The translations under genes and the position numbers were made by a program. The notes under the pieces are model-generated. The model did no database searches, was not told the origin of the DNA, and saw nothing but the letters and a program-made list of their open reading frames with translations. This document shows, one piece after another, positions 31,339-43,525 of a DNA stretch of 64,000 bases. The DNA is from Branchiostoma floridae (taxonomy: Eukaryota; Chordata; Leptocardii; Amphioxiformes; Branchiostomatidae), in the NCBI RefSeq assembly GCF_000003815.2, contig NC_049989.1:20136168-20200167 (forward strand), read 5' to 3'. Each line of letters begins with the position of its first letter. Position 1 is the stretch's first letter.

Positions 31339-33684
31339 CTACAGTGTGTAAAGCATTAAGTACATGATAAGTAACAGAAGATGCAGCAATGTGCACATCT
31401 CAGGCCCGGCAGTCCCCGTAGATGTAGTGCAGGGGTCCTTTGGTGCGGGTGCTGGTACTGTTGCCTTTGGCAGGGGGCTCTCTTTCGTGTACTGGGACTG
31501 GGAGGAGAGAGACAGGGATAGGTTTTTTTATCAAAGATTGAAGAATCATATCTAATTTTTTTAGGATAAGCTGTTTTCAATATTGATGAAGAAGCAAGAA
31601 GTGTGAAGCAAAATAGGTTTCATCGTATGTACAAGACGTGTACGTGTGTAAACCGGTATTATCATTACACTCATGTGATATCATATGGAGAAATCAAACA
31701 GACAAAGATTGAGTTTAAGCATGAAAGTTCCTTTGTATTTGGTATATGATACTATAGAATTTGGTGAATCCAAGCTGGTTGCGTTGGTACTAGTTAACTC
31801 TTTTACAAAGGTTGATTTCTTGTAAAAGCATTAGCCACTCACCGTATCAATGCTTGTCTGCGTGTTTCCGCCGCACATGGAAACAAAGCTCCCCTCCCGG
31901 AGATGGTCCGAGAACCGCCGCGCCTTGTCCTTGTCCCAGGCGATGCTCCTCACCACATCCATGTAGGTCATGTTGGACATACTGGCAGGTTCTACCACTG
32001 GGATGATGTTGACCCATGCCGGGACATTGAAGTTGTAACTGTGGCAAACGCATCAGGAAATGTCATCTACAGTGAAACTGTACAACAAAGATTTTTTAAT
32101 GGGTGGATAACCTACAAACAAGTTGTTATTACACCAAAAGATTGTTGATGTATAAGGATTATATAACTGGCATAGTATACAAATTAGGTACTAAAACATG
32201 AAATGTTTTTCATTATATTTATTGCTCCATGCTGGAATGGCAAAAGGAAGATGCCACTGCTGCATGCAATAACCTGATAGGTAATTATAAAATGATATCA
32301 CTACGTCAGGATAACAGATATTGATACCTTCAAATTGGGGTATAAAACAAAATAATAACGGCTCTTAGTAGCAAATGTGTACATTACTGACGCACCAAAT
32401 CCGTGGGTACCCAGGTGTTTTTGGTACCTTTGGGACAGATTAGCCGTGCCTCGGCTGGTACGGTGGGTGTCACTCCAAAGTGATGAAGGGTATATCTTTT
32501 AGATGCATTTGGCGAGGATCAAAGTCGGAACATGGTATCAAACCTGGGACCTACTGATTCGGACTCCAACGCTCTAGCCGTTGCGCCACACAGACCCCAC
32601 AAAGACATTTACGCGTATGAAAGAAAGATCTTCACTGCTTAGTCTTACTTTATCTCCTGGACACCTGCGAAGCTGAGCACGTTAAGGGGATGGGGATGGC
32701 TGTCACAGAAGACGATGTTCATCCGCGGGTAGTAGAACAGCGTGCTCTGGCACATCTCATTGTTGGTCCCCAGTCCGCCCTAATAATGATGATAGTGATT
32801 GGTTTATTCAGTAAAAGCTACAGTCACTCATAAAAATCTAAACAACAAATTGAGATATCTCAATCCCAAGAGGATATATTCTTGTACCTTTGTCCAAATT
32901 TCAACTCAATCGATAAAAAATGAGCCTGTTACAAAACAATAAAATTGTATGGTAAGACTGCCACACAACACAGTAGCGTAGTCGTTTGAGTATCCAAGTG
33001 GTACGAGTACATAGTCCATAGCCAACGTGCTGTTACATTTCAGTGCTGTTTAGCAGGTGTACCATGTATGGCATTTAACTTCTTTTATATGTGTCTAACA
33101 AGGGAACGATAGCCAGCAGATAGTTTTCATGCATAGAGAAACATGGTCTTTAAATGGTTCGGTTATATATTACCTAAAATTCACTATTCAAAATAAAAGC
33201 TGTCATGATATAACGGATGATTCCAAACGATTTGGCTCTGTATAATGTGTCATTCCAGACATAAGTACCACTTGTTTATGAAAATATTACCAATGGCGTT
33301 CTAAATATGGACTTACGTAAACGGCCTGGTTGTTGTCCTCTGAGTTGTACGTGCATTCTGTCGTGATCATATCTCCCTGTAACGAACGACGCAGAAACAA
33401 AATCAGCATTTATCGAATTGTAGAACGGACACGTTTGTCCAAGATTGAATGAGAACATCTACCTATTGAAGTAATCAACCTTACATCCTTGGCGCCGAAC
33501 TTTAGTAATTGAGCACCTTGGTCAGACGAAACAGATTGCGTGGGTCTTCCATGTCTATTGGTGCTTTGGAGCGTACACTTTTACAAACTGGCTTAACATC
33601 GGTTAGAAAGAGTAACATCGGCTATTACATTTTACCATCACAAGCGAGAAGGCGAGCTCACTTGGTAGTGTACACTTCTTCTAG

Positions 33685-33734
<50 letters not shown>

Positions 33735-36700
33735 GATAAATAGATGCATAGATACATAGATAGATGGATAGATAGAGAGGATAGGGTAGGTTCAACCGAA
33801 ACACTTGCACAGAATTGAACGAAAGAGGAATGGAGTTGAACAGTGACTCCACAGTAACTGCCATTGAAATAACACCTATAGTAGTGACCTGTGTGCCCAA
33901 AGGGCTAAAAGAATAACAATAAAAACGTAGATTGGCAACGTCACTATACACCGAAAGGTTTGGGAAGAATTTTTTAAAAACTTGAACAATATACTTGAAA
34001 AAAAAAACCCAGACATTTGAACTATGACCTTAAAACATACATCAACCTTTCGAACTATGAACTTGGAACAAACAGCAATCTTTCAAACTTAGACCTTCAA
34101 ACATACACCGACCTTTTGAACGATGAAATTGAAACAAACACCGACCTTTCGAACTATGAACTTGAAACAAAGATCGACCTTTTGAACTCTGACCTTGAAA
34201 CAAACACCGACCTTTCGAACTGTGACCTTGAAACAAACACCGACCTTTTGAACTATGAACTTGTAACAAACACCAACCTTTTGCACTTTGAACTTGAAAC
34301 AAATACCGACCTTTCGAACTGTAACCTTGAAACAAACACCGACCTTTCGAACTGTGACCTCCTCATCCAGCATCCTGATGTGCTGCAGGTTGAAGTCGTA
34401 GTTGTCGTCACGTGACACCACGGTCTCCACCCCGTCCCTGATGACGGTTGTTTTCAGCTGGCTGGCCAGCAGGTGCGCGTGTAACATGTCCCCGAATATG
34501 TGGATAGGTTCTCCCGCTTCATCCAGGAACTGTGACACAATGGAGCAATGAAAGGATGTGTGACAAGTGCTAGATATATCAATGAGACTAGCAGAGACTA
34601 GCACGAATGTGTTAGCACTTAGGAGAGACTGAAGAGATCGACCTCCACTGGCAGAGAGTGGATAAGTTCTCCCGCTTCATCCAGGAACTGTGAGACAACG
34701 GAACAGTGAGAGGATGTGTGACAACCCTTGCAACCTAGGACTTATGAATTACTTAACATGGACCATAGTCCTCCTTTCATCCACAGTTAGTCTAATGGAC
34801 TGAAAATGCACATACTAAGGGAGGACTGAAGATGGACTTACTCTAGATAATCCTACGCACGCTAGAGAGACTGAAGAGATCGACCTTCACTGGCAGGTCT
34901 GCAGTGGGTGACCAAGAATAAATCGGCAAGCTCGCAGTTATCTCTAGACAAGTATCCACCAGATAGACAAGAATCCAGAGGCCATCAAGGAACATATGAC
35001 ATGGTGCCAGAAGTGGCATTCGAACATTTGGGACACTTAAGAAATAAAACAACAGCTAAGAGTCTAAGAATTCAATAAAAATCTAGACAGGGCCTACTGG
35101 TCCTGCCGGTCTATACATTCCTGAACAGAGACGTGGGGTACCATGAACTTCTTGCAACTTATGATCCACTGCTCACCAAGTCACTTGTTCCATCTGAATA
35201 ACTTGACGCCAAGGAAGCAGTAGATTGTTCACTACTTGAGTTGATCGGTTGAACTAATCGTATAAAAATATGATTTTATCGTGCAATTATATGATATCAT
35301 TTTATCTAGAATATTCAATATCTGAGGTGCTTTATTTTATCTTTGTCCCACCGCATCGAGGCACTCCTGGTTGCAAAAGTTGTCCATTTTGAAGCCGTCT
35401 GCATGAGGAGGCACGATGTGCGTGGCGTCAATGCGCTGCGTCACTACCAGGACTCCTGCGTCATGCTGACGTAGTTCAGGTGTGTACAGAAGCTTCAGGC
35501 CAGAGCTGTCAATCACACCTGACCAAAACAGAATAGTTCTGGTAAGTAGCCTTTACCAGGCTCCACAAGTTGCTCTAAAAATAGTAGATATTGGCCAAAT
35601 AAGACAGAAAATACGCCAGAGGAGTTAGATGGCCGAGGTCACAAATTTACTCCTTGGCCATCTAACTCCTCTGGCTTGATTTTTTATTGTCTAATTTGGC
35701 CAATTTCTACTATATTTTTAGAGACCTGTGGAGCCTGGTAGACGTAAAAGGCCTGGTAAGTGTCATTTCTTGCTTACAGAAAGCGACAAAAATGTTGACT
35801 CTAACCAACAAGTTTTTGTGGAAAACTCTAAGGACACTATTACGGATGACATTAAGTCGGCGTGGCCTTACACATACTACTTTTAGTTACAGTGAATTCA
35901 AACGAGTATCCTCACCTTCCTTCTGTTCGGGATTGTCATAGTGCACCTCCAGCAGCACCTGGCCTCCGTCATCCTCGTCACCGATGGGATACCCGACATG
36001 GCTGGGGAAGCTCAGGTCCTGATGGCAGACGAAATGTGCTCAAGTGATTCTCTACAAGTACATTGTATCATAGAGTGGAATCTGCACTGATACAGAGAGC
36101 AAGACCAGTATGTATGAGACAGAGATGAAGATGAGAGAGAGAGAGAGAGAGAGAGAAAAAGAGAGAGAGAAAGAGACGGATAGAGAGAAAAAGAGACAAA
36201 GCGAGTCAAAAACAGAAACTTTATTAAGCCCATTTAAGCTTAGTAATACCTACTTTTAAATGTAGACGGCTAATCTTCCTGGATTGTTAAAAACAAGACG
36301 TACAAACAAGATAAAATATTTACAGATACAGACTATATATAGTGGAAAAATACATACTACACTGTAGATAGATATTTGATAGAGAGATGGATAAAATATA
36401 GAAAAATTAATTAAGGAACCCTTAGTCTTACCCCTGTGCCGACTGCCCAGGCTCCTATGATGGACCCACGATAGCACTCACTCCAGTCTTGGGGCATGTT
36501 GCCATAGTGACACTGGTGTCCCGGATGGTCGGCAGGCGCCACCGTGCGGTTGGGATTGGCATGACACTTGTACACGAGCATGTGATGAACCATTCCTGCG
36601 TTGCCAGGGGTGATCACAGGTTGTACCTGGAACAGCATGCCGAGGTACATAATATATGGTAAATGATTCGCCCTAGGTGTATACGGTGCCATAATTCATG

Positions 36701-39700
36701 GCCTATTATATGGGATATTCATGACCTGGTTATGGAGAAATTGGAGCCTTCTTATTGGTCCACGCCTCCTGGCTATATGACTGAATCTATGCTAAGGGTT
36801 AACCAGGGTTAATGTATGTACCCCTAAGTTCGGTGCTGCTTTTTTTTTACAACAAAAGGGACATACAGTACACAGCGGTGTCGCACTCAAGCAAACCAGC
36901 TTATATCAACGGCACCACTGCACAAAACATGATACATGACATATAACAGAAAACATGTAAACGGAACGTCTGATGTACAGGAAAAGTGCCTGACTATTGA
37001 ATTACGACAAGAGAAAGTAAACAGTTGACATTGGTCATGATAGTGAAAATACTGATAAAAGATACCAAAGGAAATGCAATATAAATGAGTGTGGAAGCGT
37101 TTGGTTTCATGTAAGTATTTTTGAGATATGGTAAGAATTTGAGTGTTGACGATAACAAGGGGGATTCTTTCAGTTATAAGTTATAACAAAATGTTTTAAC
37201 ATCTAACACAGGAATGTTTCGGTTCTGTTGCTGCTTATGATGATAAAATCACAGTTGCACATGGTTGAATATGACACAACTTTGTAGAAATATGAAGAAA
37301 AAAAATTGTTCTTTTTTATCTGTGTATAAAACACTGAAAAATAGTACCATGAGTTAGTACATACGTTGTGAACTATTGATATCCCAAAGGCATCCATACC
37401 TTGAAAACATGATGTTTTGCTTGAAGTCTGGGCATGTCGACCAGCTTGCACCAGTAGGTTGTTCGTCTTGATGGTATGATCGCCTGAGGACGGGGAAAGG
37501 TTAGTTTTAATCCTATCGAGTAGGCAATTGCTAAGGAGAGCACACTAGCAACCATGTAGACCTTAACAATACTCAATATAGCGAGCCGCAGTTCCTGTAA
37601 GCGTATTGCAGATTTGGCACGTTTGGAACTATTCCCTTGATATTAAACACGCACGTGTGCGAATTTTATCACTTGAAGGGTGGGGCGCGAACAGCGATGG
37701 TAAACCAAATACAAGTCATAATAAACGTTCAAATATCTTCACTTTAAGGCGTTACGTGAAATACTTTTGAATCAACTACGAATCCATTGGAAGACGGGCA
37801 TTTGTAGCTTGGAAACTGCAATTCGCATACAGGGTCTTTAGCGCGCAACGAGTTACAGGTTTGTTGGGATATGACTGCCCAAATGTATCACCATAAGAAT
37901 AAAATCTTATCATAGAATATAATAGCATAAATGCCGTGTTTAAGGCCGTGGCGCATACTCTCCAAGCAGAGGTTAGGCTCCGGTTGTTTTTTGTAACGTT
38001 TTTTTAGTCGTTTATATCGATCGGGCTTTCTATTAAAATTTGTATTTTATCTTGCTGTGTCAAAACCTAACTTTGACTGGCGTACTTCAAGAAAAATGAC
38101 AAAATAGAAAGCCCGATAAAAACGACTAAAAAACGTTACAAACAGCCTCTGCTTGGAGAGTACGCGGCGTATACTCACGTTTGTCATCAGCACATCGTAG
38201 GACAGGATGTTGTTTGGTAGAGATTCCGTCTCTTCGTTGTTTTTCAGCAGCACAGTACTGCGCACCCCGCGGTTCAGCCTGTGGTAGGCCGGACCTGTGA
38301 CGTCATCTGGGTCCTGGTCATGCCACGCCCAAAGAACACGCATGGTGTCTTTCTGAGAGAAGTATACAGTTACGTTCAGTTTATTTGAGTTCAACTTGCA
38401 TGTACGCTATGCAAATAGGTACATGACTGAATCTGTAGATTAACAGAGGCGCTGCACTTATCGCACAAGCTAATGCCATACACATTAACTAGAACGGCAC
38501 ATGAACAGTCACTGCCACTATATAGATTGTCATATGACTAGCTTTATTGACGCTGTCATCTTTGGAACATCGACACAAAACCAACAAAACTATGGATACA
38601 TTTATGACGTCATTGCGTACAGACACGAACACTCACGTTGATGACGCGATCTCTGACGTCACACGTCTGTAGTTTCCGCTTGAACCTGAGGACGGTGTGG
38701 GTGTCGTTCTCGTACCCAGACAGAAGTTCCCAGTCCTGGCTCTCGTCCTCAGGGGGCAGTGCCTTCTCATCGGCATAACGGTCCTATAGGTCACGTGAGG
38801 ATATTTGATGTGGAGGTGACGAAATATATCTATATCATACAATAATATACATAAATCACTCATTATCTCTCTTTAAACATACATACATATATACAAAATA
38901 TATAGACTTCACGAAAGCGGTGGATTGTTAATTCCTTGACAAAGACTGGTGCTGTTCAGTCGAAACCCCAAAACACACTCAGTCTGATTTGAAACCATTT
39001 GTTTCTAGAGACTTAACATGATCTGAAAAATGTACACTCTACAGCTAGGCAATGGATCCCTGGACTGATAATTAAAAAAAAACATGCTACATACAGTCAG
39101 ATACGCCTGCCCTTCACCCAGCCGACATATTTGAAATGATTTGAAAACTGGACACCACATCTATATAGTTTCCATCAACAGTGGACAGAAACGACAATTC
39201 GAATTTACCGTGAGATACGCCTGCCCACCCTTCACCCAGCCGAAGCCGAAGCTGAAGCTTATTTAGGCTGAAAATGATCTGAATACTGGACATCTTATCA
39301 GATAATTACCATCAACAGTGGACTGAAACGATAACTTAAGTTGAATTTACCGTGAGATACGCTTGTCCGTCCTTCACCCAGCCGACATATTTGAAGGTTC
39401 TATTGTCTAAAAATGAACGAAAAACCGGAAAGTACCTCAGTCTATGAATTGCCATTAACAGTGGACTAAAACGATAAGTTGACCTTACCGTGAGATAGGC
39501 CTGTCCGTCCTTCACCCAGCCGATGACGATGTCCGATCCCGGCATGCCTCCGTTCGGGGACAGCCCGAGGGAGACGACATATTTGAAGATTCTATAGGCT
39601 GAAAACTGGAAAGTACATCTACAGAATTACCATCAACAGTAGACTGAAACAGTAAGTTGACTTTACCGTGAGATAGGCCTGTCCGTCCTTCACCCAGCCG

Positions 39701-40721
39701 ATGACGATGTCCGATCCCGGCATGCCTCCGTTCGGGGACAGCCCGAGGCCGACCCACCCTCGAGTCCTCACCCGGGCCTCCAGCTCGATCTGCGCATGCG
39801 CGTCATCAGACGTCCAGGACAGGAGGAAGTCCCCGTTCTCGTCCAGAACCTGAGTTTGGGGAAAAGGGAGGTTATAGGAGAATATATGAACATGGGAATA
39901 GAACAGACTCATAAAGCCTCCTTGTAAAGGATCGCATTCGTCATTTTTAAAAAGTTTTTTTTTTTTTTTTCCAAAAGGAAGGCTTTCTAAATCACTTGCA
40001 GTTTCCGGTCAAGGAGATATAGTAGTGGTCGGGACTTGTTTGTGCCAAAACGCGGGCAATCTTTTGGATTCCGTAAATGTTTAGTACCGCCTCCGTACAA
40101 ACTCGTACGGAATCCGACGGATTTTGGAGCACGCAGACACACCGCAGAACTTTACGTGCAGGCAAAACTTTGTGTGCCATCGGGCTGCGGATTGTGGCGG
40201 CGTATGTGCCAGTACGGGTGACGTGCCTGTCCTGTACAGCCTGAACGTTTTCAGAAATACGCGGCGGACGCAGAGTCGCTTAAGGTTGTTTGAGGTCGTT
40301 TAAGGTGTTAAGGCTGACCCGTCACACGATCGCCCCTCACAGTATGGTTTGGCTAAATGAACCTCGGTAAACAAACTGGGACATGTAGGATGCCAGTCAA
40401 AAACTATGAGAAAGAACCTAGCGGAACACGGCACTTGTCTACAGGCTTTTTATTGACGTCATGCTAATTATTTATTTCAATCCTCTGACGACCATGTTGG
40501 CGGGTAATTGAATTAAACAGAAGCATCTTCGCGTGGTTTACAGACGTACGCTGTAATCCAACATGGCGCACATGACGTAAAATGAAAAGCCTGTATACGG
40601 ACGTGAAGTTAGGATGACAACAACACAAAAACAGTACCTCGTGATGGTTGAGATAGGCCGCTGCTGAGACTGTGCCACTGTACAGCAGGGCGACCACAAC
40701 AGCAGCTAGAAGTACAGCCAT
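31339..40721 (-). CDS. DBH-like copper monooxygenase (MOXD1 type), copy A, 13 exons
   Basis: Exons: 40721-40638, 39849-39667, 38783-38637, 38352-38179, 37483-37400, 36626-36432, 36018-35916, 35518-35352, 34529-34344, 33376-33317, 32779-32649, 32038-31843, 31497-31339, joining to 622 residues. The family is Cu type II, ascorbate-dependent, and hydroxylates substrates in the secretory pathway. Domains: signal peptide (1 to about 21), DOMON (about 30-140), then N- and C-terminal monooxygenase lobes. Candidate copper ligands are KHH (H220/H221), VHH (H238/H239), HAH (H396/H398) and the Met of NEMC (M470). The C-terminus is hydrophobic (membrane tail or GPI signal). Exon 9 uses a weak donor (AAG/GTCGGT) at the start of a minisatellite. 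Length and layout match vertebrate MOXD1 (about 613 aa). Confidence 0.92.
32380..32605 (-). mobile_element. tRNA-derived SINE
   Basis: On the minus strand a tRNA-like head (GGTCTGTGTGGCGCAACGGC; GTAGGTCCCAGGTTTGATAC) begins at about 32600. Confidence 0.6.
33685..33776. repeat. (TATC)n/(GATA)n inverted microsatellite
   Basis: TATC repeats run directly into GATA repeats on the same strand, so the block is self-complementary. Intron 9 of copy A. Confidence 0.85.
34008..34344 (-). repeat. 33-bp minisatellite carrying the exon 9 splice donor, in frame
   Basis: About ten 33-bp units, with starts spaced exactly 33 bp (34341, 34308, 34275, 34242 ...). On the minus strand each reads GTTCGAAAGGTCGGTGTTTG followed by TTTCAAGGTCACA with variants. 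The first unit contains the last codons of exon 9 (VRK) and its donor, so each later unit repeats a donor-like AAG/GTCGGT. Translation stays open through about eight units (VRKVGVCFKVT-like), as 33 is a multiple of 3. Confidence 0.85.
35554..35740. mobile_element. Hairpin MITE, TACCAGGCTCCACA type
   Basis: TTACCAGGCTCCACA and TGTGGAGCCTGGTA pair; inner CCAGAGGAGTTAGATGGCC / GGCCATCTAACTCCTCTGG pair perfectly. Related to 60880-61062. Located in intron 7 of copy A. Confidence 0.75.
36130..36200. repeat. (GA)n microsatellite
   Basis: GA-rich run in intron 6 of monooxygenase A. Confidence 0.85.
37956..38162. mobile_element. MITE, TACTCTCCAAGCAGAGG family, copy 1
   Basis: TACTCTCCAAGCAGAGG and CCTCTGCTTGGAGAGTA form the ends; arms continue through GTTTTTTAGTCGTTT-like sequence and GGGCTTTCTATT. 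TA at both ends would fit a TA target. Lies 17 bases from the donor of exon 4 of copy A. Confidence 0.8.
39092..39663 (-). repeat. Tandem partial copies of monooxygenase exon 2 tail, copy A
   Basis: Behind exon 2 (39849-39667) lie four progressively shorter or more decayed copies of its 3' end (GWVKDGQAYLT plus donor) with intron start, at about 39488-39575, 39347-39385, 39208-39245 and 39092-39125, spaced about 115-180 bp. The nearest still includes GGMPGSDIVIGWVKDG. Inclusion would break frame, so they are read as non-coding duplicates. Confidence 0.75.
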
Positions 40722-41578
40722 TTTATTCCCGAGTACGTCACTGAAAATACCTGTCAGCAAACTGTTCAAAATGCCGGTCACTGCTTGAGGTAAACCTCAC
40801 GAGGCAGAGCTATAAGTTGTATTGTCCCGGTGCAGTGTTGCTGGGTTAAGTGAGCTGAGCTCAATACTAGCTGTGCTAAGGTACGAACCCTTGACATGAA
40901 TCCTTGAGATTTCACACGCTCCAAAGCTCACTGGCACAAACAATAGAAAGGTGAGCTCAGATCAAATTCCTTCAACAGCCGGCCCCGAACTCTGACCTCA
41001 CGGGGACCTTGCCTTCAAACTCGTAAATGCAGACGAACCGCTCTGTCTGTGTTTATTTTCACTTATCAATCTTGTAGGGTGGTCCCTTCAGTTGTCAACA
41101 ACTGATTTCCAAGGTAGCCTTAGGAAAAATTAATCAACATGAATTAACATTACTCATATTGGGTCCTGGCCCATGGCCTATGGATTATATGCCACAAAAC
41201 ATAAATGATCGAACATGGGGGTAATAACTTCCTTAACTCAAAATAAGTTAAACACTGATAACTCAAAATACTTAATTACAGAAGCTTATCACAACTATAA
41301 TCATATGAATAGAACAAATCAAAGCATAACTTTGAAACCAAGCTTATTTGAAAACAAAATACCAGGTCATCGTACTATAGGTCGCTCTTGTCTTTTCAAA
41401 TGTTCCGGAAGTGCCCTTAGTGGTGCGCGATTGGACCCTCTCCTCTCATCGTCACGGTGTCTTATATGTTTACCAGTTCGTTTATATAAACATTTCTGGA
41501 TTCCTGAGGGACCTATAGTACGATGACCTCATTTGGTGACACCTGGTCTCCAATTACAATCACAACACCCACAATGTG

Positions 41579-41774
41579 TACTCTCCAAGCAGAGGTTAGG
41601 CTCCGGTTGTTTTTTAGTCGTTTTTATTGGGCTTTTTATTTTGTATTGTATCTTGTATTGTCAAACCCTAACTGGCTAGCAGACTTCAAGAAACAGTACA
41701 AAATAGAAAGCCAGATAAAAACGACTAACAAAACATTTTTAAAACCAGCCGGAGACTAACGTCTGCTTGGAGAT
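41579..41774. mobile_element. MITE, TACTCTCCAAGCAGAGG family, copy 2
   Basis: Same ends and arm sequence as 37956-38162 (TACTCTCCAAGCAGAGGTTA ... CTGCTTGGAGATA). Confidence 0.8.
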
Positions 41775-42042
41775 AAAGACGTGTTCATTTAGGTGTAGGG
41801 CATATTTTTGGTTGAACGCTGTTCCCAAGACGGTTATAGACAAAGTTGCCTATTTATTACATCCTTGCTGTTTTAAGTCGTTAAAGGCCACTGAAGATGT
41901 AACGCTAGTTCACCTTTATTCGTGGGGTAACCTATATCCGTTGTTTTTAAATACAGGGTATTTAGAGATACCGAGTCGCAGGACTGTGCTTTATTTGGAA
42001 ATATTTTGAAATCGTTGCAGTTTGAAAGCACCATCCGTCGAC

Positions 42043-42359
42043 TAACCTGGAATCCAGTCTACTACTGGCTCGGCCTAACGTTACCGTAGTTAGTTTAGGC
42101 TCTCTACGGGGCCAGTGTAGCTCTCAGCCGCCGGGGTAATCATTCACACCCGGTAGGATTTTCACGCGGTTAGACTTGGCCCAGTGGGAGTTAATTGCCG
42201 GCCAGCCTATTGATTAACTCCCACTGGGCAAAATCCTACCGGGGAAAATGCTACCGGGTGTGAATGATTACAACGGCGGCTTAGAGCTGCACTGACCCCG
42301 TAGAGAGTCTATACTAACTACGGTAGGCCCGTGCCACAACTAGACTGGATTCCAGGTTA
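42043..42359. mobile_element. Large palindromic MITE
   Basis: TAACCTGGAATCCAGTCTA at the left pairs with TAGACTGGATTCCAGGTTA at the right. Inner blocks (TAATCATTCACACCCGGTAG, GGCCCAGTGGGAGTTAAT) also have inverted partners, leaving a short loop. Confidence 0.85.
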
Positions 42360-43525
42360 TCCGTCGACTCGATATCCCTGTTTTTTAAAACAACGGATAT
42401 AGGATATAGGTTACCCTATGGATAAAGGTAAACTGGTGTTACCGGTTAGAGGTTGGAGCCATGCATTTACTGTTTAAAAGAGTAGTAGGGCAGACGTCAG
42501 AGTTGCGTTGCGCAGTAGAAGGCACAAATTGCGAATATAGCGCCAACTAAAATTCTCTTTTACCTTGAACATTTTGGCCCAACCTTGAAACTTTTGGGGT
42601 AAGAAGGAATAGGGAGGGTCTAAGCTTTCAAATTTAGTTCGGCGTTGCTCAGTTTCTTTAAAATGATTATGAAATGGAGCATGGCTGCTGCCTTCATCTT
42701 CATGTAATTTGACCAAAAGTATCAGTTAAGCCTTTTCCTGATGCCAGTTTAGGTTTCAAAGGCTCCTGTGTTGCTTCTGTGTCCACTGTGTTGAACAAAG
42801 CTTAACCAATTTGTTTTCAACATTTTTTCCCAGATCAAGTCATTTGTTCAGCCTTTCTGACCACTGAATTTAATATCGAACGCAGCTTTTGTTCTTATCA
42901 TTCGAACACACGCATCGGTTTTAGGGGGTTCTCGAAGGATTTCGTTCATATATCAAATCAAATCAACATGGCCTTAGCTGTTGTAACAAGCAGGTTACCT
43001 AGCAAACATTGATGAAAATCCTACAGGTCATTGACTTACAGGTCATTGACATACTGGTGCTAGGTCAACAGCATGATACCGGGTAACAGAGTCAGACAAC
43101 AGTCACAAGTTACTGGCAACAGTGGAGAACTCTATTAACTATTAACTATCGTACAACACAGTTCAGATGTTACAATCGTTCAGTGCAGTTGTGAGCTTCT
43201 TTGTTGCGAAGAGCGTATAAACTGTTGTTAGCGACGCTCTAATAAACGGAAAATCTTCTTAAAAATGATCTGTTGTTGTTGTTGTCTCTCTAACCGCTTC
43301 AGTACGTCGGTAGTTGGTCAAATGATAAGTGAGTTGGAACGTATTTGCTGTGGAGAGGTTAAAACCCACGTGATCGTTCATTACTACATGTACCAGCAAG
43401 ACTAATGACCTCGATGCTGCTATACAAAGGTCCCGATCGGTAATAGGCTTACTTACCCATTAGCCCTGGACCTTTGATCGCTCGCTGTACACCAGTGTGT
43501 AACGAACCACCATAGCATAGGAAGT

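Larger units (their letters stand above)
40722..43525. other. Divergent intergenic region between monooxygenases A and B
   Basis: A 2.8-kb head-to-head spacer with no gene. It holds a MITE (41579-41774) and a 317-bp palindrome (42043-42359). Promoters of both genes should lie here; no core element is convincing. Confidence 0.7.

Noticed and set aside
34008-34344. CRISPR-like regular repeat spacing
   Set aside because: Units are contiguous 33-bp tandem copies with no spacers, in a eukaryotic intron.
39512-39757. Frame joining two exon-2-tail copies on the minus strand
   Set aside because: Out-of-frame reading of the tandem partial exon duplicates.
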